A DNA stretch of 32,131 nucleotides. It comes from Alphaproteobacteria bacterium. GTDB lineage: Bacteria > Pseudomonadota > Alphaproteobacteria > SHVZ01. Numbering within the stretch: position 1 is the stretch's first letter; each line of letters begins with the position of its first letter. This document shows, piece by piece, positions 6,990 to 14,959 of this stretch. Under the pieces are notes generated by a model. It worked only from the letters and a program-made list of their open reading frames with translations. It did no database searches and was not told the DNA's origin. The translations under genes and the position numbers were made by a program. The stretch covers positions 1 to 32,131 of the forward strand of contig VGEH01000044.1 of assembly GCA_016869375.1 (NCBI GenBank), in the 5' to 3' direction.

Positions 6990-7903
6990 CAGAGCCTCGT
7001 CATTGCCACGGCGATGCGCGCCGCGAGGCGCGCGTTGTTGCGGACCAGCGCGATATTCGCGCGCAGGCTGGCGCCGGATGTCGTCTCCAGGATGTTCTTC
7101 AGCAGCGCCGGCGTGACGTCCTTGCCGCCGACGCCTCCGGCCCGGGCGTGCTCCAGCGCCCGGGCGATCGCGTCTTCGATCATGCCGCGGTCGAGGGCAT
7201 CGGCCTCGGGAATCGGATTGGCGACGATGAAACCCGATCCGAGGGCGAGCCGGCGGTGAAGGGCGAAAGCCTCGGCGACCGCTTCGACCGAATCCAGCCG
7301 AGCCGGTACCGTGAGGCCGCTCGACCGGCACCAGAAGGCGGGAAACTCGTCGGTCCCGAATCCGATCACCGGGACGCCGCGGGTCTCGAGCGCTTCGAGC
7401 GTCTTCGGCAGGTCGAGGATCGCCTTGGCACCGGCCGTGACCACCAGCACCGGCGTGCGCGCGAGCTCGTCGAGATCGGCCGAGATGTCGAAGCTCGTCT
7501 CCGCGCCGCGATGGACGCCGCCGATGCCGCCGGTGGCGAAGATGGAGATTCCGGCCATGTGCGCGGCCGGCATCGTGCCGGCGACGGTGGTCGCGCCGAG
7601 CGCTCCGCTCGCCAGCACTGTCGCCATGTCGTGCCGCGAGACCTTGGCGACGTCGTTCGCCGTCGCCAGCGTCCGGAGCTGATCGTCATCGAGCCCGATC
7701 CGGATCTTGCCGCCCATGAGCGCGATCGTCGCCGGAACCGCACCTTCCTCGCGCACGATCGATTCGAGGTCGCGGGCGAGCTCGAGATTCTGCGGTCGCG
7801 GCAGGCCGTGCGCGATGATCGTCGATTCGAGCGCGACCACCGGCCGTCCGGCGGAAATCGCGTCGCTCACGTCGGGCTGGAAGGCCAGGGGGCCGCCGGT
7901 CAT
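6989..7903 (-). CDS. psuG: Pseudouridine-5'-phosphate glycosidase
   Basis: This 304-residue enzyme should split pseudouridine 5'-phosphate into uracil and ribose 5-phosphate by breaking the C-glycosidic bond. Family landmarks are clear: VVALESTIIAHGLPRPQN (residues 22-39, with E26), AKVSRHD (86-92, K87), IFATGGIGGVHRG (121-133), and TAGAKAILDL (156-165, K160). Length matches the family. The usual partner, the PfkB-type pseudouridine kinase PsuK, is not next to it; a methyltransferase follows with a 1-nt overlap. The ATG is preceded by no Shine-Dalgarno but by TTGCCG and TAAGAA hexamers, so the mRNA may be leaderless. It is divergent from the membrane-protein gene starting 60 nt away. Confidence 0.95.
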   Translation of the reverse strand: MTGGPLAFQPDVSDAISAGRPVVALESTIIAHGLPRPQNLELARDLESIVREEGAVPATIALMGGKIRIGLDDDQLRTLATANDVAKVSRHDMATVLASGALGATTVAGTMPAAHMAGISIFATGGIGGVHRGAETSFDISADLDELARTPVLVVTAGAKAILDLPKTLEALETRGVPVIGFGTDEFPAFWCRSSGLTVPARLDSVEAVAEAFALHRRLALGSGFIVANPIPEADALDRGMIEDAIARALEHARAGGVGGKDVTPALLKNILETTSGASLRANIALVRNNARLAARIAVAMTRL

Positions 7904-7909
7904 CGGGTT

Positions 7910-7938
7910 TTCTTAGCGTCGCGCGGGGACGGCGGCAA
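7910..7938 (-). promoter_or_regulatory. Promoter of psuG, probably leaderless
   Basis: On the minus strand TTGCCG (7938-7933) and TAAGAA (7915-7910) are 17 nt apart. The -10-like hexamer ends 6 nt before the ATG at 7903, which would put the transcription start at or next to the initiation codon. Confidence 0.45.
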
Positions 7939-7949
7939 TCCGCTTGGGC

Positions 7950-7955
7950 TATCCT
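7950..7955 (+). promoter_or_regulatory. Possible -10 element before a GTG start
   Basis: TATCCT ends 7 nt before the GTG at 7963 and there is no Shine-Dalgarno, so a leaderless transcript is possible. No good -35 is visible upstream. Confidence 0.3.
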
Positions 7956-7962
7956 CGCCGCC

Positions 7963-9273
7963 GTGAGCCGATTGATCCGACCTGCCTGGTGGCTTGCCCT
8001 GCTCGGGCCGGCGGCGGTCGTCGTGATCGTCATCCTCCGTTATGGCGTGAACGTCCCCTATGCGGAGGAGTGGGACTTCATCGCCTTCTTCGTCGCGCAT
8101 GATCTCGGCGGCCTGCGCTGGATCGATCTCTGGGCGCCGCATAACGAGCACCGGATGGTGGTTCCCAAGATCGTCATGCTGGCCTTAGCGCCGCTGACCC
8201 GCTGGAACCTCCGGGCGGAGATGCTGCTCAGCGCTGCTCTCGCCTTTCTGGGTCTTCTCCTGCTTCTTGCGCTGGCGCGCCCGGCCTTGGCCGAGGCGAG
8301 GCCTTGGACGCGCATCTGGGCGACCTTCACGCTGTCGCTTCTGGTCTTCTCGCTGGCTCAGGTCGGGAACTGGCTTTGGGGCTGGCAGGTCCAGTGGTAC
8401 ATCGCCGTCCTCGGCGCCATCCTCGCGATCGCCCTGACGACCTGGAGCCTCGAGCGCGCGAACCCTTGGCCGCATGTCGTCGCCGCGGTGCTGGCGGCGC
8501 TCGTCTGCCAGTACAGCCTGGCGAGCGGGACGGTGATCTGGGTCCTGTGCGCCGCGATCCTGGCCTTCCATGCGCAGCGCCTCCGTCTGCTCGCTTTCTG
8601 GCTGGCGGTCGCGCTCGCCTCGATCGTCGCCTACGCCATCGGCTATGAGCGACCGCAGAGCCTCCCGTCGCTCGGCCTGGCTCTCTCGGATCCCGTCGGG
8701 CTCCTGCGCTATGTCGGCTACTACCTGGCCGGGCCTTTCGGCCGGCATGCGGGTAACGGCGCGGCGGTGGCGGCGGTCTTCGCCGCGCTCGCCTGGATCG
8801 TCTGCCGTCGCCACTGGCGCCGGCCCGAGCTGTTCGTGCCGTGGATCGCGCTCGCCGGCTTCGTCGTCGGCAATGCGGTGCTGACCGGCATCGGACGGCT
8901 CGGCATGGGGCCTGAGCAGGCGCAGACCACGCGGTATGTCACGATCTCGCTGCTGATGGTGGCGGCGACGGTGCCGCTCGGCATCGTCGCTCTCGCTCGC
9001 GTACCCGGCGGGCGATGGCCGCAGGCGCGCCGGGCTGCCGGCGTCGTCGGCGCCGTGGCGCTGACGGTGTCGGTGATCGCGACGGATGTGAGGCGCATGC
9101 GCGACATAAGGGAGTTCAGCCAGTCGAAGGCTGCCGGCCGCGACTGCGTATTCGCGATCGAGACCGCGTCCGACGACTGCCTGCGCAACCTTCATCCGAA
9201 TCCGATGACCGTTCGCGAGAGAGCGCCTCAGCTCAAGAGCCTCAGGCTCAGCATGTTCGCCCGAAGCGGCTAG
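7963..9273 (+). CDS. Polytopic membrane protein, paralog 1 (GT-C-like)
   Basis: This 436-residue protein has about 9-11 hydrophobic segments (for example 8-26, 87-107, 119-135, 145-160, 172-200, 210-228, 265-280, 290-310, 326-347, 357-374). It aligns without gaps to the first 410 residues of the next gene: NEHRMV at 61-66, NWLWGWQ at 136-142, QYSxASG at 183-189, GRLGMG at 311-316, RYVTI at 324-328, and cysteines at 395 and 406 in both. The acidic pair in VPYAEEWD (31-38), just after the first membrane segment, resembles the position of catalytic acids in GT-C glycosyltransferases. That function is inference. The start is GTG with no Shine-Dalgarno. Unlike its paralog it ends soon after the conserved cysteine pair and lacks the beta-rich tail. 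Confidence 0.8.
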   Translation: MSRLIRPAWWLALLGPAAVVVIVILRYGVNVPYAEEWDFIAFFVAHDLGGLRWIDLWAPHNEHRMVVPKIVMLALAPLTRWNLRAEMLLSAALAFLGLLLLLALARPALAEARPWTRIWATFTLSLLVFSLAQVGNWLWGWQVQWYIAVLGAILAIALTTWSLERANPWPHVVAAVLAALVCQYSLASGTVIWVLCAAILAFHAQRLRLLAFWLAVALASIVAYAIGYERPQSLPSLGLALSDPVGLLRYVGYYLAGPFGRHAGNGAAVAAVFAALAWIVCRRHWRRPELFVPWIALAGFVVGNAVLTGIGRLGMGPEQAQTTRYVTISLLMVAATVPLGIVALARVPGGRWPQARRAAGVVGAVALTVSVIATDVRRMRDIREFSQSKAAGRDCVFAIETASDDCLRNLHPNPMTVRERAPQLKSLRLSMFARSG

Positions 9274-9299
9274 ACGCCATCGCGCCCTCTCCCTATAGA
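9271..9299 (+). promoter_or_regulatory. Possible promoter overlapping a stop codon
   Basis: TAGACG (9271-9276) and TATAGA (9294-9299) are spaced by 17 nt, 32 nt ahead of the TTG start at 9332. The TAG of the upstream paralog forms part of the -35-like hexamer. Confidence 0.35.
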
Positions 9300-9331
9300 A
9301 CGGACACGCGCAGCGTTCGGGAGCGCCGGGC

Positions 9332-11437
9332 TTGAATCGACTTCTGCGGGCGATGCTTTGGCCGGCGGCGCTGGCGCCGATGGCGGTCGTTGTTTATGCC
9401 ATTCACCGCTATGGAGTGAATGTCCCGATCTGGGACCAGTGGGTGCTGGTCGACCCGTTGGTCGAGATCGAGCTGGGCCGCTTCCCCTGGGGCGGCGTTT
9501 TCGGCCTGCAAAACGAGCATCGGATGGTCTTTCCGAAGCTCATCATGCTGGGCCTGGCGCAGCTCACCGGCTGGAACACGCTCGTGGAGATGTGGTTCAG
9601 CGCCGCCTTGGCGGCCTGCAGCCTCCTCATGCTGCTGGCCTTGGCACGTCCGGCCCTGGACGGGGCCGGTCCGGCGGCGTGTCTTTGGGCCGTGTCGATG
9701 CTCTCGGCCTTGGTGTTCTCGCTCGCGCAATGGGAGAACTGGCTCTGGGGCTGGCAGATCCAGTGGTTCCTTGGTGCGCTGGCGGCCATCTCCGTCGTCG
9801 CGCTGACGACGTGGAGCCTTGAGGCGCTACGGCCCTTACGGCATCTCGCGGGAGCGGCGTTCGCCGCCATCGTCTGCCAGTACAGCATTGCCAGCGGCAT
9901 CGCCATCTGGGCCGCGGGCGCCATGGTCCTCGCCTTCCACAGCGACTGGCGCCGGCTGCTCGCCGTCTGGACGGCGATCGCGATCGGCGCGACCGCGATC
10001 TACTTCATCGGCTACGTCAAGCCTGCCAATCACCCCTCGATGACCGTCGCGATCGAGCATCCCGGGGACTACCTGGTCTATGTCGGCAACTACCTGGCAG
10101 GACCGCTCGGGCGGCATGCGTTCATCGGCCACCTCGTCGCCGCGGTATTCGTTCTGCTGACGGTGGCCTCGCTTCCCTGGCTTCGTCGCGAGCCTCGGCT
10201 GGTGGTGCCGTGGATCGCGATCGGTGCCTTCGCCGGGGCCAATGCCGCCGCCACCGGGATCGGCCGTCTGGGCATGGGCGTCGAGCAGGCGCTTCAAAGC
10301 CGCTACGTCACGATCGCGCTGCTGCTGCCGGTCGCGCTCGTGCCCTTGGGCTTGATCGCCTTTCGCTTCCCGCCGGTCCGGAACGCACCGCGTCTGGTTG
10401 CGGCCGCCGCGATCGGCGGCGCGGGCCTGCTGACGGTCCTCGTCGCCCTAGCCGACCTCCGCAGCGTGCCTCACTTCGCCAACGAGGGGCGCCGGCTCGC
10501 GGAAGCGCGCGTGTGCATGCTTCGGATCGACGAGGCGAGCGACGAATGCGTCGGCAAGATCTTCCCCGATGCGCTGCAGATGCGTCACTGGCATAAGCAG
10601 CTTCAGGCCATGGGATGGAGCGGATTCCCCGACGATGCCCGGCAGCCGAGGGGCTCGATACGCATCGACGGGCCGGCCGGCCCCCGCCTGTGGCGCTTGC
10701 GTCCGGAGGACGGGCCGGCGGGTTGGTTCGACAAGGCGGTGCTCGATGGCGACACCCTGGTCGCCTCGGGCTGGGCGCGGCATCCCCGGCGTGACCGCGG
10801 CGGCGTCCACCGTGTCGTCGTGACGGTGGGCGACGCGGCCCGGGGAGAGGCGCGGCTCGTCGGCGAGGCCGCCGTCGAGGAAGAGACTCTCCATGTGGCG
10901 AAGCACTATTCCGATCCGACGCTGCGGAAGAGCGGCTGGACGATGCGGACGAAGGACCTGCCGGCGCTCGAATGGCCGCTGCGGTTCCGCGCCTATCTCG
11001 TCATCGCCGACGACGTGCTTTCGCCGCTCGGAGGAAGCGCGACGTTCGGCGAGGTCCTGCAATTGACGACGGATGGCGTCACCCGCCCATGGCGCGTTCT
11101 GCCGAGCGATGGGCGGAGCGGCGCGCTGGACCGGGCACAGGACAAGGATGATGTTCTCGTCGTCGCCGGCTGGGCGAATCCGGTGCAGGGAAGCTCGGTG
11201 AACGCCCGCCGGGTCATCGTCGTCGCCGGCAACCGGGTGATCGGTGATACCGAGACGGGGTCGGAACGTCCGGATGTGGCCGCGCATTTCAACGACCCGC
11301 AACTGGAGCGAAGCGGCTGGGTGCTGCGCGTCGACCGCCCGTCAGCGATAGCGGGGCCGCAGCGCCTGAACGCGTTCGTCGAGGTCGGCGAAGGCCTGAT
11401 CGTGCCGCTTCAGGGCGAGGCGACTATCGGCCGATAG
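9332..11437 (+). CDS. Polytopic membrane protein, paralog 2, with two C-terminal GWA modules
   Basis: The 701-residue protein combines a membrane part (residues 1-430) collinear with the preceding gene and a soluble C-terminal region of two tandem beta-rich modules (about 466-573 and 606-700). Each module has a GWA motif (VASGWAR 477-483; VVAGWAN 610-616) and a matching later segment (SDPTLRKSGW and NDPQLERSGW). The membrane part keeps NEHRMV, NWLWGWQ, GRLGMG and Cys395/Cys406. Acidic residues in VPIWDQW follow the first membrane segment. A role in transfer or export of a surface glycan is likely from the context; substrate and reaction are unknown. The start is TTG with GGGAG about 8-12 nt upstream. 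The stop lies in a 14-bp palindrome, 6 nt from the convergent methyltransferase. Confidence 0.82.
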   Translation: MNRLLRAMLWPAALAPMAVVVYAIHRYGVNVPIWDQWVLVDPLVEIELGRFPWGGVFGLQNEHRMVFPKLIMLGLAQLTGWNTLVEMWFSAALAACSLLMLLALARPALDGAGPAACLWAVSMLSALVFSLAQWENWLWGWQIQWFLGALAAISVVALTTWSLEALRPLRHLAGAAFAAIVCQYSIASGIAIWAAGAMVLAFHSDWRRLLAVWTAIAIGATAIYFIGYVKPANHPSMTVAIEHPGDYLVYVGNYLAGPLGRHAFIGHLVAAVFVLLTVASLPWLRREPRLVVPWIAIGAFAGANAAATGIGRLGMGVEQALQSRYVTIALLLPVALVPLGLIAFRFPPVRNAPRLVAAAAIGGAGLLTVLVALADLRSVPHFANEGRRLAEARVCMLRIDEASDECVGKIFPDALQMRHWHKQLQAMGWSGFPDDARQPRGSIRIDGPAGPRLWRLRPEDGPAGWFDKAVLDGDTLVASGWARHPRRDRGGVHRVVVTVGDAARGEARLVGEAAVEEETLHVAKHYSDPTLRKSGWTMRTKDLPALEWPLRFRAYLVIADDVLSPLGGSATFGEVLQLTTDGVTRPWRVLPSDGRSGALDRAQDKDDVLVVAGWANPVQGSSVNARRVIVVAGNRVIGDTETGSERPDVAAHFNDPQLERSGWVLRVDRPSAIAGPQRLNAFVEVGEGLIVPLQGEATIGR
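11424..11437. terminator. Palindrome at a convergent gene junction
   Basis: CTATCGG followed directly by CCGATAG is a perfect 14-bp palindrome that includes the TAG of the upstream gene. As RNA it could form a 5-bp stem with a GGCC loop on either strand. No T-tract, so terminator activity is uncertain. Confidence 0.25.
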
Positions 11438-11443
11438 CCGGGA

Positions 11444-12427
11444 CTAGGCGGACGTCCCCCGGCGCATCCGCCTCAGGAACGAGATCGCCCGGCGCAGGGG
11501 AGCGGTGACGCGCCAGCTCGTTGAGCCGCGGAGAGAGTCGATCTCCCGCCTGGCCTGCGCCAGCCGCTGCATGAGGTCGCCGAGATCCGCACTGCGGTCC
11601 TCCGCGGGCAGGTCGAGGCTGGCGCGGCTCGCAAGGAAGGCCTCCCGGTGCCCCGCTGCCGTTTCGCACGGGAGCCGCCGCAACGATACGAAGAACTCGT
11701 CGGAGTTCGGCGGAGTCGGGATCACGGCGGCGATCTCGAACGGCAGGAGACCCAGCTCGTTGGCGAAGTCGAGCGTGGCGACGAAGGTCCTCGGCGTGAA
11801 GACCCAGCAATGCGCGTCGATGTAGGTGGAGTTCTCGTGCGCGTGCCGGCAGATCTGCATGAGCTCGACCGGCGTGTGCAGCGGCGGCAGCGTCGCCGGG
11901 TCGACGCTGCCGTCGCGGATGCCAGGGGCCGAGATGTCGCGGTGATGATGGAAGTGATCGAAGATCTGCCGGGGCGCGGGGCGGCGAAGCTTGCGGAGAT
12001 AGGCGTCGACGAGCTCGGCCTTGCCGGTTGGCTGGCGGAGGATGTCGAAGGTGAAGCGCCGGTCGGGCACGACGAAGGAGGCGATGCCGCCGTCGACCAG
12101 GACCTCGGCGATCTCTTCGAGCCAGCCGAGCAGATCCGGGACATGCTCGAGAACATGGCTTGCGACGACGTAGTCGAATGCGCGTAGCCCGCCGACGCAG
12201 TCGAGCAGGGTCTTCTCGCCCCAGACGTGATCGACCTCTACGAGACTCGTCGCGTCGATCGCGGGATCGTTCCCATACCAGCGGCGGAGCTCTTCCGTCG
12301 AGCAGCGGTCGACATACTCGATCCGCCCCATGTCGCGCGTCACCACGGGTCTCGTCTGGGCACCGATCTCGAGCCCGCGGCCGCGATCAAGGTCGATCTG
12401 AGCGAGTATCTTTGCGCGATCCACCAT
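11444..12427 (-). CDS. SAM-dependent methyltransferase with C-terminal SWRxTAPLR tail
   Basis: This 327-residue protein has a class I methyltransferase fold: LEIGAQTRPV near residues 19-28, VEVDHVWG for the acidic strand-2 region, FDYVVASHVLEHVPDLLGWL and VLVDGGIASFVVPD (Methyltransf_11/23 pattern). A heptad-like helix (about 280-300) leads to STSWRVTAPLRR (302-313) and a basic end. That tail is a recurrent ending of methyltransferases and glycosyltransferases in O-antigen and cell-wall clusters, which supports a glycan substrate and probably membrane-surface location. An HFHHHRD segment in the middle could bind metal or acceptor. The ATG at 12427 directly follows GGGAGGC; the next codon is GTG, which has better Shine-Dalgarno spacing, so the exact start is uncertain. 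Confidence 0.82.
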   Translation of the reverse strand: MVDRAKILAQIDLDRGRGLEIGAQTRPVVTRDMGRIEYVDRCSTEELRRWYGNDPAIDATSLVEVDHVWGEKTLLDCVGGLRAFDYVVASHVLEHVPDLLGWLEEIAEVLVDGGIASFVVPDRRFTFDILRQPTGKAELVDAYLRKLRRPAPRQIFDHFHHHRDISAPGIRDGSVDPATLPPLHTPVELMQICRHAHENSTYIDAHCWVFTPRTFVATLDFANELGLLPFEIAAVIPTPPNSDEFFVSLRRLPCETAAGHREAFLASRASLDLPAEDRSADLGDLMQRLAQARREIDSLRGSTSWRVTAPLRRAISFLRRMRRGTSA

Positions 12428-12559
12428 GCCTCCCGGACGCCTGCGCCTTCCCGGGCGAGCATCGCGACATCGACGACGATCCGCCAGTCGGAATTTGCTA
12501 TCGTCGCCGCGCACTCCGACGACCCGTCACCGGCAGCGGGCATGACCTCTCCGACATGA

Positions 12560-12757
12560 TCGCAACCGCAGTGGCTCGCTCGCCTGCCGGCATCGCCGGC
12601 CGGCTGGATCGCGCTTGCGGCGTTCCTCTTCGCGCTCAGGGATCTGGCTGCCTGGCGCCCGCCGCAGCTATGGGCCGAGGATGGGCCGATCTTCCTCTCC
12701 GGCGCGCTCTCCAGCCCGATACTCTCGCTGGCCGAGCCCTACGCCGGATATCTGCAC
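12560..12757 (+). other. Coding-like N-terminal extension without a standard start
   Basis: In frame with the membrane protein that follows, this stretch translates to a hydrophobic segment (WIALAAFLFALRDLAAW) and the acidic motif LWAEDGPIFLSGAL, which looks like the first helix and catalytic-acid loop of the related membrane proteins. It contains no ATG, GTG or TTG in frame. An ATG in the same frame exists at 12542, but TGA at 12557-12559 separates it after five codons. The rest of the gap (12428-12541) shows only a weak TATCGT hexamer at 12499 and divergent upstream sequence. Confidence 0.6.
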
Positions 12758-13762
12758 TTGCTCCCCCGGCTTCTCGCGCTCTCGGCGCTGGCGACGCCGT
12801 TGTCGGCGGTGCCGCTTGTCTTCACCGGCCTCGCCTTCCTCGCCACGATCGCGGCGATGGCCTATGTCGCGACGGCGGCGATGCCGGCGCCGCGCTGGCA
12901 GGTTGTGTCGCTGGCCTTCGTCATCGTGCCGCACAACGGCGAGGTTTCCTTCACGATCACGAACCTGCAATGGATCGTCGCTGTCTGCCTCGCCGTCGCG
13001 GCCGCCAGCCCGCCCGCCGGCGGCAAGACGCGGCGATGCCTGGACATGGCCGTCGTCTTCGTCGGCGGATTGAGCGGACCGTTCTCGATCCTGTTTCTTC
13101 CGGCCTTCGCCTTCCGCGCGTGGATCTCGCGCGAGTCCCGGCAGGCGCGCTGGATGCTGGCGGCGGCGACGCTGACGGCGACGATCCAGCTGGCATATCT
13201 CGCCTTCGCCGCGCCGGCGGCCGGACCTTCGCCAGGGATTCCGTTTCTTTCGGCGGTCGCTCACGTGATCATCGGGAAGGGGCTGGGCGGCTGGTTCGCG
13301 TTCGATCCACGGCCGCCTCTTCCTTGGGGCGCGGCCGTCGGCGTCCTCCTCCTCATCGTCTTCGCGAGGCCGCTTGCGCGCCCGGACGCGATGGCGCCGA
13401 TCCTCATCCTCGGATTCTGCGCCCTCGCCATTCTCGGCGCTGCATTGGTCAAGCTCGCAAACGACCCCTCGGCGACCTCCATGGCCGTCGACGGTTATGG
13501 CGGTCGCTACTTCTATCCGGCGGGCGTCACGCTCGCGCTCGCGCTTTGGATCGCTGCAGGCGATCCGTCGGCGCTGTCGCGCTACGCGGCCGTCCTGGCG
13601 CTCTGCCTGCTGGCGGCGAATGCCGTCTGGCACACCAAGCGCCTGCCGCGTCCGGATCTCGATTGGGCCGGACAGGTCAGGCGCTACGAGGCGCGCGAGG
13701 TCGACGTGCTTCGCGTGCTTCCTGGAAGCGTCATCCTGGTTCCGCCACGGCCGATGCGCTAG
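12758..13762 (+). CDS. Polytopic membrane protein, diverged third member, start uncertain
   Basis: From the first standard start codon (TTG 12758) 334 residues follow, with about eight hydrophobic segments. Features shared with the two membrane proteins upstream are FTITNLQWIVAVCLAVAA (compare the QVQWYIAV region), and GGRYFYPAGVTLALAL near the end (compare RYVTIALLL). The protein is probably longer than this: the same frame is coding-like back to 12560, where the first membrane helix and an acidic WAEDG motif would lie. Either initiation uses a non-standard codon (for instance CTG 12584), or the gene is inactivated by the TGA at 12557, or there is a sequence error. Function is unknown; a GT-C-like glycan transferase is a guess. 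It ends 14 nt from the convergent serine hydrolase stop. Confidence 0.7.
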   Translation: MLPRLLALSALATPLSAVPLVFTGLAFLATIAAMAYVATAAMPAPRWQVVSLAFVIVPHNGEVSFTITNLQWIVAVCLAVAAASPPAGGKTRRCLDMAVVFVGGLSGPFSILFLPAFAFRAWISRESRQARWMLAAATLTATIQLAYLAFAAPAAGPSPGIPFLSAVAHVIIGKGLGGWFAFDPRPPLPWGAAVGVLLLIVFARPLARPDAMAPILILGFCALAILGAALVKLANDPSATSMAVDGYGGRYFYPAGVTLALALWIAAGDPSALSRYAAVLALCLLAANAVWHTKRLPRPDLDWAGQVRRYEAREVDVLRVLPGSVILVPPRPMR

Positions 13763-13765
13763 GCC

Positions 13766-13785
13766 CTCGGCGAAGGTCAGCCGAG
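13766..13785. terminator. Hairpin at a convergent gene junction
   Basis: CTCGGC (13766-13771) pairs with GCCGAG (13780-13785) around an 8-nt loop that contains most of the stop codon of the minus-strand gene. The stem is short and there is no T-tract. Confidence 0.25.
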
Positions 13786-14877
13786 CGCTGCCAGCACGCG
13801 CCTGGCGAAGCCGTCGAAAGCGTCCTTGGCGATCCAGCGCACGACGACGACGAGGTCGTGGTCGCGGTCGATCCAGACGATGTTGGATCCGGCGCCGAGC
13901 ATGAAGACGCTCGACCTCGGCGTGCTCGGCGCCTGCGTCCCGTCGGCGTTGAGCCAGAACAGAAGCCCGTAGCCGGGATGCTTCTTCGACGGGGTCTCGC
14001 AGCGCCGGATCCAGTCCTCGGAGAGGATGCGCTTCCCGCCCCAGGCGCCCTTGCCGGCGACCATCAGGCCGACGCGCGCATGGTCGCGCGTCGAGATGAA
14101 CAGCCCGCCGCCCCAATGGCCGCCGCCGGACACGGAGGTGATCTTCCTGCCGCTCTCCTCGACCACCGAGGTGCGGTAGCCATGCCATTCCCAGGTGTCG
14201 CCGGCGCCGATCGGATCCATGATCCGCTCCTTCGCCACCTCCGGCACCGCGCGCTTGAGTACGCGCAGCAGCGAGAGCGAGAGGCGGTTCACGCGGACGT
14301 CGTTGTATTCCCAGTATTCGCCGGGTTTCTGAAGGGCGCGGAAGGAGCCTTTCTCCTTGCCGGCGCCCTCGGTCGCGAGGTTGCGGTTGCGGTCGACCAT
14401 GTCGGGCTTGCTGAACAGCTCGCCTTCCCACTCGCTGGTCTGCTCGAGCAGATGACGCCAGGTGATCGTGCGGTTCTGCTCGGCGTCGAAGCCGCCATCC
14501 CTGACCAGTTCGCCGACCGGCTGGTCGATGTCCTTGATCAGCCCGTCATCGACGGCGAGCCCGCAGACCAGCGCGAGATAGCTCTTGGTGACGCTGAAGG
14601 TCATGTCGGCGCGCGCCGTGTCACCCCATTCGGCGACGATCTTGCCGCCGCGCAGCACGATGCCGTTGGGGCCGGTGCGCTCGCGTGTCGGCCCGATGAT
14701 CTCGTTCCAGGGCGGCGGCTCGAAATGGCCGGTCTCGAGGTGCTTCAGCACGTCGCGCGGCCAGGCCGTCTCGTTTGCCGTGTGAAAGGCGATCGCCTCG
14801 TCGAGCTTGGCGGGATCGAAGCCGGCATCGGATGGCGCGACGGCTGCCCAGTCGGAACGGGTCGGGGTGTAGCTCAT
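13777..14877 (-). CDS. Serine hydrolase of the beta-lactamase class C/esterase fold
   Basis: This 366-residue protein belongs to the Beta-lactamase (PF00144-type) family. The nucleophile motif is SVTK (S95, K98), and the second element is Y191-N-D in YWEYNDVRVN, with aspartate where many members have asparagine (YxN). A GGHWGGG loop may replace the KTG/HxG element. There is no signal peptide, so it is more likely a cytoplasmic esterase, amidase or peptidase than a periplasmic beta-lactamase. The substrate cannot be inferred. It sits among surface-glycan genes but is transcribed alone. No Shine-Dalgarno precedes the ATG; TAAACT ends 8 nt upstream, fitting the leaderless pattern seen elsewhere here. 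Confidence 0.86.
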   Translation of the reverse strand: MSYTPTRSDWAAVAPSDAGFDPAKLDEAIAFHTANETAWPRDVLKHLETGHFEPPPWNEIIGPTRERTGPNGIVLRGGKIVAEWGDTARADMTFSVTKSYLALVCGLAVDDGLIKDIDQPVGELVRDGGFDAEQNRTITWRHLLEQTSEWEGELFSKPDMVDRNRNLATEGAGKEKGSFRALQKPGEYWEYNDVRVNRLSLSLLRVLKRAVPEVAKERIMDPIGAGDTWEWHGYRTSVVEESGRKITSVSGGGHWGGGLFISTRDHARVGLMVAGKGAWGGKRILSEDWIRRCETPSKKHPGYGLLFWLNADGTQAPSTPRSSVFMLGAGSNIVWIDRDHDLVVVVRWIAKDAFDGFARRVLAALG

Positions 14878-14885
14878 GGCGGCGG

Positions 14886-14891
14886 AGTTTA
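14886..14891 (-). promoter_or_regulatory. Possible -10 element of the serine hydrolase gene
   Basis: TAAACT on the minus strand ends 8 nt before the ATG at 14877, with no Shine-Dalgarno between. No clear -35 is seen 16-18 nt further upstream. Confidence 0.3.
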
Positions 14892-14959
14892 GCGGCGGTC
14901 GCCACCGGCTGCTCGTCTTTTGATATCGTCGGCGGACCTCGCAGCCGAAGGGATGGCCG

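Noticed and set aside
12557..12559. Selenocysteine codon in the third membrane protein
   Set aside because: The position is codon 6, no convincing SECIS-like hairpin was recognised just downstream, and the family is not known to use selenium.
13777..14877. True beta-lactamase resistance gene
   Set aside because: The protein has SxxK but no signal peptide, and YND replaces the usual YxN, so an esterase or peptidase-like role is more likely.
12160..14892. Plus-strand open frame of 910 codons
   Set aside because: It crosses three recognisable genes on both strands, and its translation is Arg/Gly/Ala-rich with no domain; a typical GC-rich shadow frame.
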